From positions 57,143 through 121,142 of the forward strand of contig NZ_WWCU01000019.1 of the NCBI RefSeq assembly GCF_009857595.1: a stretch of 64,000 nucleotides of DNA. The letters run 5' to 3'. Numbering within the stretch: position 1 is the first letter of the stretch; each line of letters begins with the position of its first letter. Source of the DNA: Pseudoduganella aquatica (lineage in GTDB: Bacteria > Pseudomonadota > Gammaproteobacteria > Burkholderiales > Burkholderiaceae_D). A program made the position numbers and the translations under genes. Below, one piece after another: positions 12,237 through 21,122 of this stretch. The notes under the pieces are model-generated. The model did no database searches. It saw only the letters and a program-made list of their open reading frames with translations, and had not been told where the DNA came from.

Positions 12237-13058
12237 TCAGTTCTCCAGGCCACGGTGCCAGCGCAGCAGGTGGTTGTTCAGTTTGTTCATGCCGATGTCG
12301 ATGAAGAGTCCCAGCAGGCCGATGCTGATCATGCCGGCGATGATTTTGTCGGACCAGAAGTATTCGCGCGCTTCCAGGATGCGGAAGCCCAGGCCGTTGT
12401 TCACGGCGATCATCTCGGAGACGATCACCACGATGAAGGCGGTGCCGATGCCGATCCGCACGCCGGACAGGATGTAGGGCACGGCCGCCGGCAGCATCAC
12501 GCGGATGAACATGGTGCGCTGGTTCACGCCCAGGTTGCGCGCGGCGCGGATGTAGATGCCGTCCACCTGGCGCACGCCGGCGATGGTGTTCATCAGCACC
12601 GGGAAGAAGGCGCCGATGGCGATCAGGAACACGGCCGGCGCGTTGCCCAGGCCGAACCACAGGATCGACAGCGGAATGTAGGCGATCGGCGGAATGGGGC
12701 GCAGCAGCTGCATCAGGGGATTGAACCAGGCGTAGGCGCGCTGGCTCGATCCCATCATGAGGCCCAGCGGCAGCGCCAGGCCGGCGCCGATCGCGAAGCC
12801 GACCAGCACGCGGTACATGCTGCCCAGCGTGTCGAGCCACAGCTCGCCCGATACGGCCCAGGCCAGCCAGGAGCCGGCGGCCGAATCGTAGGCGGTGAGC
12901 GGCAGCGCGTATTCAAGCAGTTTCTGCACCACCGCCACCGGCGACGGCAGCACTTGCGGATTGACCCAGCCCAGCATGGCGCTGGCCTGCCACAGCAGCA
13001 CGACAACGGCGGGCACCACCAGTCCGGTGCCGATTTCCCGCCAATTCATTTTTTTCAT
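12237..13058 (-). CDS. ABC importer permease, SsuC/TauC type
   Basis: Inner-membrane permease of 273 residues with about six hydrophobic helices and the ABC-permease coupling loop (EAA-like NTIAGVRQVDGIYIRAARNLG around the middle of the protein). It would form the channel of the importer with the ATPase encoded one base downstream and the binding protein encoded 12 bases upstream. The family imports sulfonates, taurine, nitrate or thiamine precursors; the substrate is not identifiable here. Confidence 0.9.
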   Translation of the reverse strand: MKKMNWREIGTGLVVPAVVVLLWQASAMLGWVNPQVLPSPVAVVQKLLEYALPLTAYDSAAGSWLAWAVSGELWLDTLGSMYRVLVGFAIGAGLALPLGLMMGSSQRAYAWFNPLMQLLRPIPPIAYIPLSILWFGLGNAPAVFLIAIGAFFPVLMNTIAGVRQVDGIYIRAARNLGVNQRTMFIRVMLPAAVPYILSGVRIGIGTAFIVVIVSEMIAVNNGLGFRILEAREYFWSDKIIAGMISIGLLGLFIDIGMNKLNNHLLRWHRGLEN

Positions 13059-13070
13059 GGTGTCCCCGCT

Positions 13071-14048
13071 TTACTTGATGTTCAGGCTTTTCTTCGCTTC
13101 GTCCAGCAGGTCGGTCTTCACCCACTCGCTGGCCACCGGCGCTTTGCGCATCTTGCCCACGCCGGTCTTGGCCATCACGTCCGTGGTGATCTGGATGTGC
13201 TGGGCGGTCACGTCATAGGTGTAGGGCGAGTTGCTGATGGCGTCCTGGAAGTCGTCGGCCGTGATCTGGCTCTTGAAGATCACTTCGCGCACGTACTTCT
13301 CGGCGGTCGGCTTGCTGTCGATGAAGGTCTTGGTGGCCTGCACGAAGCAGTTCATGAATTTGGCGGCGGTGGCGCGGCGCTCCTTGTAGAACTTCTCGCT
13401 CATCACCATGGTGCGCACCGGCTCGCCGATCGGCGTGTCGTATGGCTTCATCACTTCCACGCCGAAGCCCTTGTTGATGGCCTGCGACGATTGCGGTTCC
13501 GATTGCATGATGGCGTCCAGGTTCTTGCCGAGCAGGGCCTGGTTCAGGTCCGCGAAGGCCAGGAAGATCAGCTGCACGTCCTTGCCCGGCTGGTCGGAGA
13601 AGGTGATGCCGGCCTGCTGCAGCTCTGCCGCCAGCAGCACTTCGTGGATGCCGCCGCGCGTGACGCCGACCTTTTTGCCTTTCAGGTCCTTGATGGATTT
13701 GATGCCGCTGTCCGGGCGCGCAACCAGGCGCGCGCCGCCCTTGGCGAAGCCTGCCACCACGTAGATCGGGGCGCCGTTGGCGCGGCCCTGGATAGCCGCT
13801 TCGGAGGCGGTGGCGCCCACGTCCAGCTCACCGGCCAGGATGGCCTGCATCACGTCCGGGCCTTTGGCGAAGGTGTGCTCTTCGACCTTGATGCCGCATT
13901 TGGGCGCGATCTCTTTGATGTACGACACGGCGCCGTAGTGCGCGAATTTGAGGTTGCCGAGGCGGACCACTTCCTGCGCGCTGGCGGAGGTGGCGGCGAA
14001 TGCGGCTGCGATGGCGATAGCGAGGGGAATGGTGCGGGTGATGCTCAT
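13071..14048 (-). CDS. periplasmic substrate-binding protein, NMT1/SsuA family
   Basis: Exported binding protein of 325 residues: signal peptide about 1-24 (ending SASA before QEVV), then a two-lobe fold with LGNLKFAHYGAV near the N-terminus, LDVGATASEAAIQG and KGKKVGVTRGGIHEVLL, all characteristic of the SsuA/THI5-like group. It is the first gene of a three-gene ABC importer operon. The sequence does not distinguish sulfonates, nitrate, pyrimidines or aromatic sulfonates. No desulfonation (ssuD/tauD) or nitrate-reductase gene is adjacent, so the role stays open. Confidence 0.88.
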   Translation of the reverse strand: MSITRTIPLAIAIAAAFAATSASAQEVVRLGNLKFAHYGAVSYIKEIAPKCGIKVEEHTFAKGPDVMQAILAGELDVGATASEAAIQGRANGAPIYVVAGFAKGGARLVARPDSGIKSIKDLKGKKVGVTRGGIHEVLLAAELQQAGITFSDQPGKDVQLIFLAFADLNQALLGKNLDAIMQSEPQSSQAINKGFGVEVMKPYDTPIGEPVRTMVMSEKFYKERRATAAKFMNCFVQATKTFIDSKPTAEKYVREVIFKSQITADDFQDAISNSPYTYDVTAQHIQITTDVMAKTGVGKMRKAPVASEWVKTDLLDEAKKSLNIK

Positions 14049-14228
14049 GCTCGTCTCCTAAGCGGGTTTGTTGTGAGGAGCTATTGAGCAGATTTCGTGC
14101 CAAGCAGTCCTGAAAAGGCAAGTGCTTGATTTGATTCGTTTGGTGCGCTGCGGCAGAGTGGCGGGGAGGGGAGGGGAGCGGCGGAAATCCGGAATTACCG
14201 CCGGGCTTGTGCGGATTTCCGCCTCAAT

Positions 14229-14266
14229 GGCGGGTTACGCGGGCATGGCCCGCTAACCCGCCCTAC
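14229..14266 (+). repeat. REP-like palindrome copy 3
   Basis: GGCGGGTTACGCGGGC...GCCCGCTAACCCGCC followed by CTAC: the same element as copies 1 and 2, with a nearly perfect stem. It lies 4 bases beyond the peptide-transporter stop codon, in the 222-base gap between that gene and the ABC binding-protein start. The rest of the gap holds the upstream region of the ABC operon with no other feature I can name. Confidence 0.85.
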
Positions 14267-14270
14267 GCGG

Positions 14271-15914
14271 TTACGCTGGCTTTGGGGTGGACGTCTGCGG
14301 GGCCGTCGTGGTGCCGTAGCAGAGATTCGGATCTGGCTCGGGGCGGTAGTTGTCCACCATGCGGTAGCGCGTGGCGTACCAGGCGAAGATGGCCGCCGCC
14401 AGTCCCGCGAAGGCGGCGAAGAAGTACATCTGGAAGGCCATCACGGAGAAGCCCGTGCTGGCGATGTAGGCCGATACCGCTTCGTTCTTCACGCTGGAGT
14501 TCAGTATCAGCACCCACAGGTTGCCGACGGTGACCGCCAGGTACCACAGCGACATGATGGCGCCCTTCATCGAGGACGGCGCCTGGCTGTAGGCGAATTC
14601 CAGGCCGGTGGCCGACACCAGCACTTCACCGAAGGTCAGCAGCGCGTAAGGCAGGATCTGCCACGCCATGGACACCGGCGTGCCGCCGTCCATCACCACC
14701 TGGATGGTGCCGATCACCACCCACGACAGCGCGGAGAAGAAGATGCCGGCGCCCATGCGGCGCAGGGCGGTCGGTTCGATGCCGATCGCGCGCAGGATGG
14801 GCAGCAGGGCCAGGTTGTTGAAGGGGATCAGCAGCATCACCAGCAGCGGATTGAGCGCCTGCATCTGCGCCGGCACGAAGCTGAAGCTCCAGCCCAGCAG
14901 CTCGTAGGTCGGGTGGGTCATGTCGTTGGCCTGCACGATCCAGGTGGATGCCTTCTGGTCGAACAGGGACCAGAACGGCGTCACCAGCGCGAACACGATG
15001 AAGATGCGCAGCACGGCGCGCACGCCGTCCACGCCTTCGTCGCTATGCTTGCCGCGCGCGCGCTCCAGCTGCATGGAGGTGCCGATGCCGCCGAAGGCCA
15101 GCAGCAGCACCAGCGCGGTACAGGCTGCGATCACGAAGCCCCACTTGGGCGTCATGGCCAGCGAGCCCAGTGCGCCGATCACGCCGATGACGGCGAAGTG
15201 CAGGCCCACGCGCGACTTGCCCGGCGCGGTGCTGAGCAGGGCGGTTTTCGCCACGTTCATGAAGGAGTTGGGATTCGGCGCGGCCGGCGGCACGTGCACG
15301 TATTTTTTGCGGCCCAGCCACAGCACGAAGGTGGCCACGAACATCAGGATGCCAGGAATGCCGAAGGCCACGGCGCCGCCGTAGTCGCGCAGGAAGATGG
15401 GCATCAGCAGCGAGGCGAAGAAGGAGCCGAAGTTGATGCTCCAGTAGAAGGCGTCGAACACCACCTTGGCGCGGTTCTTGTTGGTCTGGTCGAACTGGTC
15501 GCCCACAAAGGAGGCCACCAGCGGCTTGATGCCGCCCGAGCCGAAGGCGATCAGCGCCAGGCCCAGATAGAAGCCTTCCAGGTTTTTCTCGAACACCGCA
15601 AGACAGGCGTGGCCCGCGCAGTAGATCAGGCTGAACCAGAACACCGTGTTGTATTTGCCGAAGAAGCGGTCGGCCAGCCAGCCGCCCAGCAGCGGGAAGA
15701 AGTACACGCCGATCACGAAGGTGTGGAACACGTGCTTCGCTTCGCTGGGGCGGTCGGCCAGCGGAATGAACAGCAGCAGGGTGCTGATCAGGAATGGGGT
15801 GAGGATGTTGCGCATGCCGTAGAAGCTGAAGCGTTCGCAGGCTTCGTTGGCGATGATGTAGGGGATTTGTCGCGGCAGTGGCCCGTTGCCCTGCTGCGCT
15901 GCGGATTGTGTCAT
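14271..15914 (-). CDS. POT-family proton-dependent oligopeptide transporter
   Basis: Inner-membrane symporter of 547 residues that would import di- and tripeptides with protons. The POT/PTR signature ACERFSFYGMRNILTPFL (E-x-x-E-R-F-like motif in helix 1) is at the N-terminus, and the second signature FYWSINFGSFFASLLMP is present. About 14 hydrophobic stretches are visible. The start at 15914 (MTQSAAQQ) is preceded by GGGAGA. A codon 69 bases farther upstream would add an unusual charged extension with no ribosome site, so it was rejected. It ends in a short hydrophilic tail and is followed closely by a REP-like palindrome. Confidence 0.92.
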   Translation of the reverse strand: MTQSAAQQGNGPLPRQIPYIIANEACERFSFYGMRNILTPFLISTLLLFIPLADRPSEAKHVFHTFVIGVYFFPLLGGWLADRFFGKYNTVFWFSLIYCAGHACLAVFEKNLEGFYLGLALIAFGSGGIKPLVASFVGDQFDQTNKNRAKVVFDAFYWSINFGSFFASLLMPIFLRDYGGAVAFGIPGILMFVATFVLWLGRKKYVHVPPAAPNPNSFMNVAKTALLSTAPGKSRVGLHFAVIGVIGALGSLAMTPKWGFVIAACTALVLLLAFGGIGTSMQLERARGKHSDEGVDGVRAVLRIFIVFALVTPFWSLFDQKASTWIVQANDMTHPTYELLGWSFSFVPAQMQALNPLLVMLLIPFNNLALLPILRAIGIEPTALRRMGAGIFFSALSWVVIGTIQVVMDGGTPVSMAWQILPYALLTFGEVLVSATGLEFAYSQAPSSMKGAIMSLWYLAVTVGNLWVLILNSSVKNEAVSAYIASTGFSVMAFQMYFFAAFAGLAAAIFAWYATRYRMVDNYRPEPDPNLCYGTTTAPQTSTPKPA

Positions 15915-16150
15915 TGGTTCTCCCTGTTGGTCTTTGCGGGATGCTATGCCGAACCGGCTGCGCTTGGCAACTGGTATATGCAAGTTGCTGCACGGTAAAT
16001 AACGGTGGGTAAATTGTAGTTTGACTACTCTTCGAGTTTGACGTGAAAACGTTATGTCATTGATTTTAAAGTGTATTGTTCAATTTAATGCGCGTAGTTC
16101 GTGATTGAAAAAAACAAATACATAATGTATATTCTCTACAAACTCCCTCT
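15915..16150. promoter_or_regulatory. AT-rich divergent control region (peptide transporter / alpha-glucosidase)
   Basis: A 236-base gap far richer in A+T than its flanks, between divergent genes. At 16044-16059 the bases TGAAAACGTTATGTCA form a weak palindrome with a central CG, loosely like operators of LacI-type sugar regulators. No regulator of that family is in the window. I cannot assign a promoter with certainty. Confidence 0.4.
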
Positions 16151-17785
16151 ATGGATACCGACATGAGCAAAGAATTGTCTCCGAACTGGTGGCGCGAAGC
16201 GATCATCTACCAGGTTTATCCGCGCAGTTTCAAAGACAGCAACGGCGATGGCGTGGGCGATCTGCCCGGCATTACCGCCAAGCTGGATTACATCGCCCGG
16301 CTGGGCGTGGACATCGTCTGGATCTCGCCCTTCTTCAAGTCGCCGATGAAGGACTTCGGCTACGACATTTCCGACTACTGCGACGTCGATCCCCTGTTCG
16401 GCACCCTGGCGGACTTCGATGCGCTGATCGCCAAGGCGCACAGCCTGGGCCTGAAAATCATGATCGACCAGGTGATGTCGCACACGGCCGAAGACCATCC
16501 GTGGTTCGCCGAGAGCCGCAAGAGCCGCGACAATCCCAAGGCCGACTGGTACGTCTGGTCCGACCCGGCGCCGGACGGCTGCCCGCCCAACAACTGGATG
16601 TCGGTGTTCGGCGGCTCGTCCTGGCAGTGGGACTCGCGCCGCAAGCAGTACTACATGCACAACTTCCTGGTCAGCCAGCCGGACCTGAACTTCCATAACC
16701 CGGAAGTGCAGCAGGCGCACCTGGACGCGCTGCGCTTCTGGCTGGAGCGCGGCGTGGACGGCGTGCGCATGGACGCCTGCAATTTCCACTTCCACGACCG
16801 TACGCTGCGCAGCAATCCGCCGGCGCTGGTGCGCGACACTTCCACAGTCACGGACGTGAACCCATACGGCATGCAGGCCCACATCCACGACAAGACCCAG
16901 CCTGAGAACGTGGCCTTCCTGAAGAAGCTGCGCGTGCTGCTGGACGAATACGGCGCCGTCGCCATCGGCGAAGTGGGCGCGGACGATTCGCTGGCCGTCA
17001 TGGCCGAATACACCGAAGGCGGCGACAAGCTGCACATGGCCTATAGTTTCAACCTGCTCACGCCGGTGTGCTCGGCCAAGCATATCCGCTCGCAGGTGGA
17101 GCAGTTCGGCGCGCGCGTGAAGGATGGCTGGGCCTCCTGGTCGGTGGGCAACCACGATTCCATCCGCGTGATGACGCGCTGGGGCGGCGAGAACCCGTCG
17201 CCGGAAATGGCCAAGCTGGTGCTGGCCATGCAGCTGTCGCTCAAAGGCACGCCTTGCCTGTACCAGGGCGACGAGCTGGCCTTCACCGAGGCGGACGTGC
17301 CTTACGAACTGCTGCAGGACCCTTACGGCATCACCTTCTGGCCCGAGTTCAAGGGCCGCGACGGCTGCCGCACGCCTATCGCCTGGAACAAGGACGCCAA
17401 CGGCGGCTTCACCAGCGGCAAGCCGTGGCTGCCGGTGGATGAGAAGCACATCGCCCGCGCCGCTTCGGTGCAGGAAGCCGACGCCGCTTCGCCGCTGGCG
17501 TTTGCGCGCAAGATCATCGCCTGGCGCCGCACCATGCCGCAGCTCACGCGCGGCGACGTCGTCTTCTTCGACGCGCCGGAGCCGGTGCTGGCTTTGCGCC
17601 GCGACCTGGCGGGCGAGCGCAGCGTGCTGGCCGTGTTCAATCTGGGCAAGGAGCCGTTGACGTTTGCGCTGCCGCAGGCGGCAGGCGCGGAGACGATCGG
17701 CGCGCCGGGGCTGCCGGGCGCGATGGCGGCCGACGGCACGGCGACGCTGCCGGCTTACGGCGCCTGGTTCGGCTACGCCGCCTGA
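16151..17785 (+). CDS. cytoplasmic alpha-glucosidase, GH13 family
   Basis: 544-residue glycoside hydrolase without a signal peptide, expected to release glucose from imported maltose or maltodextrins. The oligo-1,6-glucosidase/alpha-glucosidase N-terminus QVYPRSFKDSNGDGVGDLPGI is clear. Catalytic regions: QVMSHTAEDHPWF, GVRMDACNFHFHD with nucleophile Asp208, AIGEVGADDS with acid/base Glu274, and VGNHDSIRV with Asp336. An alternative start 12 bases downstream (MSKELSPNWW) is equally credible; neither has a strong ribosome site. It stands in front of the glucokinase gene and complements the exported amylase and pullulanase 9-12 kb away. Bond specificity (1,4 or 1,6) is not certain from motifs alone. 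Confidence 0.93.
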   Translation: MDTDMSKELSPNWWREAIIYQVYPRSFKDSNGDGVGDLPGITAKLDYIARLGVDIVWISPFFKSPMKDFGYDISDYCDVDPLFGTLADFDALIAKAHSLGLKIMIDQVMSHTAEDHPWFAESRKSRDNPKADWYVWSDPAPDGCPPNNWMSVFGGSSWQWDSRRKQYYMHNFLVSQPDLNFHNPEVQQAHLDALRFWLERGVDGVRMDACNFHFHDRTLRSNPPALVRDTSTVTDVNPYGMQAHIHDKTQPENVAFLKKLRVLLDEYGAVAIGEVGADDSLAVMAEYTEGGDKLHMAYSFNLLTPVCSAKHIRSQVEQFGARVKDGWASWSVGNHDSIRVMTRWGGENPSPEMAKLVLAMQLSLKGTPCLYQGDELAFTEADVPYELLQDPYGITFWPEFKGRDGCRTPIAWNKDANGGFTSGKPWLPVDEKHIARAASVQEADAASPLAFARKIIAWRRTMPQLTRGDVVFFDAPEPVLALRRDLAGERSVLAVFNLGKEPLTFALPQAAGAETIGAPGLPGAMAADGTATLPAYGAWFGYAA

Positions 17786-17790
17786 GGAAT

Positions 17791-17821
17791 CCGGGGTCAG
17801 ACCCGTCGGGTCTGACCCCGG
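17791..17821. repeat. 14-bp-arm palindrome with GGGGTCAGACCC core
   Basis: Arms 17791-17804 and 17808-17821 pair perfectly around a 3-base loop. The stem consists almost wholly of the CGGGGTCAG/CTGACCCCG core seen in two longer palindromes of the window. It begins 6 bases after the alpha-glucosidase stop codon. There is no run of T, so the terminator role is possible but unproven. Confidence 0.85.
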
Positions 17822-17910
17822 CCTTTCGGTTTAGGGTCCAACGCATCGCATATTTCGGGTATCCTTGCCGCCTTCACGGGCGTTATATTCCCAACAAAAT
17901 AAAATCGACG

Positions 17911-19788
17911 ATGAGACTAGCTGAAGTTGACCAAAAATCCAGCCGCACCGCTTTCGCGGACGGTCCGCGCCTGCTGGCCGATATCGGCGCCACGCACGCG
18001 CGCTTTGCGCTGCAGACCGGCCCGTCCGAGTTCCGCGCCGTGCGCGTGCTCAAGTGCGACGACTTCACCGGCATCGTGCCGCTGCTGCGCACCTATCTGT
18101 CCGACCACGCCGACATCACGCTGAACCACGCGGCCCTGGCCGTGGCCAACCCGGTCAGCGGCGACTACGTGCGCATGACCAACCGCGACTGGGAATTCTC
18201 CACCGACGAAGTGCGTCGCGCGCTGGGCCTGCACACGCTGCTGGTGGTGAACGACTTTACCGCGCTGGCCATGTCGCTGCCCGGCCTCAAGCCGGCGGAC
18301 CTGATGCAGGTGGGCGGCGGCGCCCCGGCCAGCAACTCCGTGATCGGCGTGCTGGGGCCGGGCACCGGCCTGGGCGTGTCCGGCGTGATTCCGACGGTGG
18401 ACGGTTTCGTCACCCTCGGCTCGGAAGGCGGCCACACCAACTTCGCGCCCGCCGACGAGCGCGAATACGCCATCCTGCAGTACGCATGGCAGACCTGGCC
18501 GCACGTCTCCACCGAGCGCCTGATTTCCGGCCCCGGCATGGAGATCATCTACCGCGCCATCGCCAAGCGCAACGGCCGCAACGTGAAAGACCTGAACGCG
18601 CAGGAGATCATGGCCGGCGCGCTGACCGACAAAGACCCGCTGTGCATGGAAGTGCTGGAGTGCTTCTGCGCCATGCTGGGCGGCGCCAGCGCCAACCTGG
18701 CGGTGACGCTGGGCGCTTTCGGCGGCATCTTCATCGGCGGCGGCATCGTGCCGCGCATGGGCGAGTGGTTCGCCTCGTCGCCGTTCCGTGCGCGCTTCGA
18801 GGCCAAGGGCCGCTTCACCACGTATCTGTCCGAGATTCCCACCTACGTCATCACCACGCCGAATCCGGCGTTCTACGGCGTGGCGACGATACTGTCCGAA
18901 CACCTGCGCGGACGCAGCGGCGCCAACACGCTGATGGAACGCGTGCAGCATCTGCAGCATGAGCTGACCCCGGCCGAGCAGCGCGTGGCCGCGCTGGTGC
19001 TGGAGCAGCCGCGCCTGGTGCTGAACGAGCCGATCGCCGACATCGCGCGCCTGGCCGAAGTGAGCCAGCCGACCGTGATCCGCTTCTGCCGCTCGCTGGG
19101 CTTCTCCGGCCTGGCCGACTTCAAGCTGAAGTTCGCCAGCAGCCTGACCGGCGCCATCCCTGTGCGCCATAGCCAGGTGCGCGTGTCCGACAGCACGCAC
19201 GACCTGAGCGCCAAGGTGATCGACAACACCGTGTCCGCCATCCTGAAATTCCGCGACCAGCTGGACGTGCGCTCGCTGGACAAGGCCATCGCGCTGGTGG
19301 CCAAGGCCAAGCGCATCGAGTTCTTCGCGATGGGGAATTCGCGCGTGGTGGCGCTGGACGGCCAGCACAAATTCTTCCGCTTCCGCATTCCGACCGCAGC
19401 CTATGGCGACTCGCACCTGTTCGTGCTGGCCGCCGGTTTGCTGAAGGCGGGCGACGTGGTGATCGCCATCTCCAATTCCGGCAAGCTGCCGGAGCTGCTC
19501 GACGCGGTGGACGCGGCGCGCGCGGCCGGTGCGGACGTTATCGCCATCACCAGCAGCCAGTCGCCGCTGGCCAAGCGCGCCTCGGTGTGCCTGGCGGTGG
19601 ACCACTCGGAGGACAGCACGACCTTCCTGTCCATGATCTCGCGCATTCTGCAACTGCTGCTGATCGACATTCTGTCGGTGGGCATTTCGGTGGACGCGCA
19701 GAACGCGGAGCTGGTGCTGGAACGCAAAGCGGGCGAGGGCGTGGAGGCCGACAGCCGCCGCCTGCTGATTTCCCACCTGGACAGCTGA
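17911..19788 (+). CDS. glk: bifunctional glucokinase / RpiR-family transcriptional regulator
   Basis: One 625-residue polypeptide joins two proteins. Residues 20-335 are a bacterial glucokinase: ADIGATHARFAL phosphate-binding start, LVVNDFTAL, the GPGTGLGVSG loop and SEGGHTNFAP. Residues about 341-415 form an RpiR/HexR N-terminal domain with the helix-turn-helix IADIARLAEVSQPTVIRFCRSLGF. Residues about 460-610 form a SIS sugar-phosphate domain (FFAMGNSRVVALD, VIAISNSGKLPELLDA). Such fusions are known in Burkholderiales. The enzyme half would make glucose-6-phosphate and the SIS half would sense a sugar phosphate. The frame is open without interruption across the junction. It follows an alpha-glucosidase gene and is coupled to the next gene by a one-base gap. 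Confidence 0.93.
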   Translation: MRLAEVDQKSSRTAFADGPRLLADIGATHARFALQTGPSEFRAVRVLKCDDFTGIVPLLRTYLSDHADITLNHAALAVANPVSGDYVRMTNRDWEFSTDEVRRALGLHTLLVVNDFTALAMSLPGLKPADLMQVGGGAPASNSVIGVLGPGTGLGVSGVIPTVDGFVTLGSEGGHTNFAPADEREYAILQYAWQTWPHVSTERLISGPGMEIIYRAIAKRNGRNVKDLNAQEIMAGALTDKDPLCMEVLECFCAMLGGASANLAVTLGAFGGIFIGGGIVPRMGEWFASSPFRARFEAKGRFTTYLSEIPTYVITTPNPAFYGVATILSEHLRGRSGANTLMERVQHLQHELTPAEQRVAALVLEQPRLVLNEPIADIARLAEVSQPTVIRFCRSLGFSGLADFKLKFASSLTGAIPVRHSQVRVSDSTHDLSAKVIDNTVSAILKFRDQLDVRSLDKAIALVAKAKRIEFFAMGNSRVVALDGQHKFFRFRIPTAAYGDSHLFVLAAGLLKAGDVVIAISNSGKLPELLDAVDAARAAGADVIAITSSQSPLAKRASVCLAVDHSEDSTTFLSMISRILQLLLIDILSVGISVDAQNAELVLERKAGEGVEADSRRLLISHLDS

Positions 19789-19789
19789 T

Positions 19790-20323
19790 ATGAAAATCTA
19801 CGCCGCCGCCCTGGCCTTGGCGCTTGCCCTGCCGGGCGCCGCGCAGGCCGCAGAGGCCTGCACCTTCCAGCCGCCGTCCCCGGCGCTGCAGGCGCAGGCC
19901 TATCCGCAGCAGACCTTTGTGCGCAAGAAGAACAACGGCGCCGCCGAATCCGCGCAGGTGGAGAAGGACGTGCGGCTGGAGATCCTGCATTCGCAGTGCG
20001 TGGACACGCTGGTGACGGAATATACGCTGGTGCTGCCGCGTCCCGCCGGCGCGCATGATTTGAACTACTGGCTGGACTTTGCTGCGGCGGAAATGCAGCG
20101 CCTGAAAACCAGCAAGGCGGCGCGCGACGTGCCCGGCCTGCTGGCCTTCCTGAAAAAAGCCCACGGGCTGAAACCGGCGGCGGGCAAACTGGCCATCTGC
20201 AAGGACGGCACCGCGCCGGTGGATGGCGAATGCGATTTCGAAAGCCTGGGCGGCTATATTTTCAAGGTGGACACCACGCGCAACGCGGTGCGCATCACCA
20301 TCACCGACTACGCCAGCGCGTAA
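19790..20323 (+). CDS. exported protein of unknown function
   Basis: 177 residues with a clear signal peptide (MKIYAAALALALALPGAAQA, cleavage before AEACTF). The mature part has four cysteines that could form disulfides (Cys in EACTF, SQCVD, AICKDG, GECDFE). No domain is recognised. It starts one base after the glucokinase/RpiR stop codon, so translation is probably coupled, but a link to sugar metabolism is only positional. Its stop codon directly abuts the stop codon of the convergent gene (TAATTA at 20321-20326), leaving no space for a terminator. Confidence 0.75.
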   Translation: MKIYAAALALALALPGAAQAAEACTFQPPSPALQAQAYPQQTFVRKKNNGAAESAQVEKDVRLEILHSQCVDTLVTEYTLVLPRPAGAHDLNYWLDFAAAEMQRLKTSKAARDVPGLLAFLKKAHGLKPAAGKLAICKDGTAPVDGECDFESLGGYIFKVDTTRNAVRITITDYASA

Positions 20324-20992
20324 TTACTCGCTGGCCTGGCGCACCACCAGGTCCAGCAGCGTTTGCGCGCTCTGGATGGCGGAGGACGCGCGCGCATCCT
20401 TGGCCAGCACTTCAAACGTCCCCTGCGTGAAATACAGCCCGTCCGACGCCAGGAAGCCGATGCGCAGATGGCCCGGACCCGGCGGCGGCATGCGGCCGCC
20501 CTTGGCCGGCGTGGCCTGGCGCAGCGCCGGCTTGGCCGTCTCCACCAGCGCCTTGGCGCTGTCCGCCACCGCGTCCGGCGCGCCTTCAAATACCGCGAAT
20601 TTGCCGGTCTGGTTGATGTAGCGCACGGTGCCGTCCGCGTAGGCGGCCAGCACGTCCAGGCCCTCGTCAAGGGGCACTTCCACGATTACACCCAGCAGCT
20701 CGTGCGCGGGTACGGCATGGCCGTTCTCGCGCAGCCAGTTGCAGGCCAGGATGCGCACGCGGCTTTCCTCGTCGCTGTCCTCGGCGATGGTGCGCACCAC
20801 GGCGGCGTCGGCCTGTTCGCCGAACAGCGCCGTTTCCGTACCTTGCGGCTGGTACAGCGAGGATTCGTCGCAGAACAGCAGGTTGTAAATCAGATTGAGT
20901 TCGTCCTGCTTGTAGGGCGCACTGGGGGCAGCGGGGCCGGCTGGCGTCGCTGAAGCTTTTTTGCCAAAGAGGGCGAGTAGTTTCTTGAACAT
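20324..20992 (-). CDS. hypothetical cytoplasmic protein
   Basis: 222 residues from the chosen start MFKKLLALFGKKAS. An Ala/Pro-rich linker (about residues 14-28) leads to a globular part containing LNLIYNLLFCDE, HEEL-like helices and ADGTVRYINQTGKFAVFEG. There is no signal peptide or membrane segment beyond the short N-terminal FKKLLALFGKK amphipathic stretch. The open frame extends upstream but that part overlaps the PadR control region in unlikely codons. It is convergent with the preceding gene and divergent from padR. I do not recognise the family. Confidence 0.65.
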   Translation of the reverse strand: MFKKLLALFGKKASATPAGPAAPSAPYKQDELNLIYNLLFCDESSLYQPQGTETALFGEQADAAVVRTIAEDSDEESRVRILACNWLRENGHAVPAHELLGVIVEVPLDEGLDVLAAYADGTVRYINQTGKFAVFEGAPDAVADSAKALVETAKPALRQATPAKGGRMPPPGPGHLRIGFLASDGLYFTQGTFEVLAKDARASSAIQSAQTLLDLVVRQASE

Positions 20993-21060
20993 GGACGTGG
21001 ACAACGGGACAGAGCTTGCATGATACGGCAATGCGCGAAAGCGGGTGGCACAAAAAAATC

Positions 21061-21110
21061 TTGAAATCCTGAAAAAACAGGTTAAGATATATCTTACTTC
21101 GATATATCTT
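21061..21110 (+). promoter_or_regulatory. promoter and twin operator of the PadR-type gene
   Basis: A -35 box TTGAAA (21061-21066) and -10 box TAAGAT (21083-21088) are 16 bases apart. The perfect palindrome AAGATATATCTT (21084-21095) covers the -10 box, and a second GATATATCTT (21101-21110) follows after 5 bases. This layout predicts autorepression by the adjacent PadR protein. Confidence 0.75.
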
Positions 21111-21122
21111 ATGGAGATTCCC

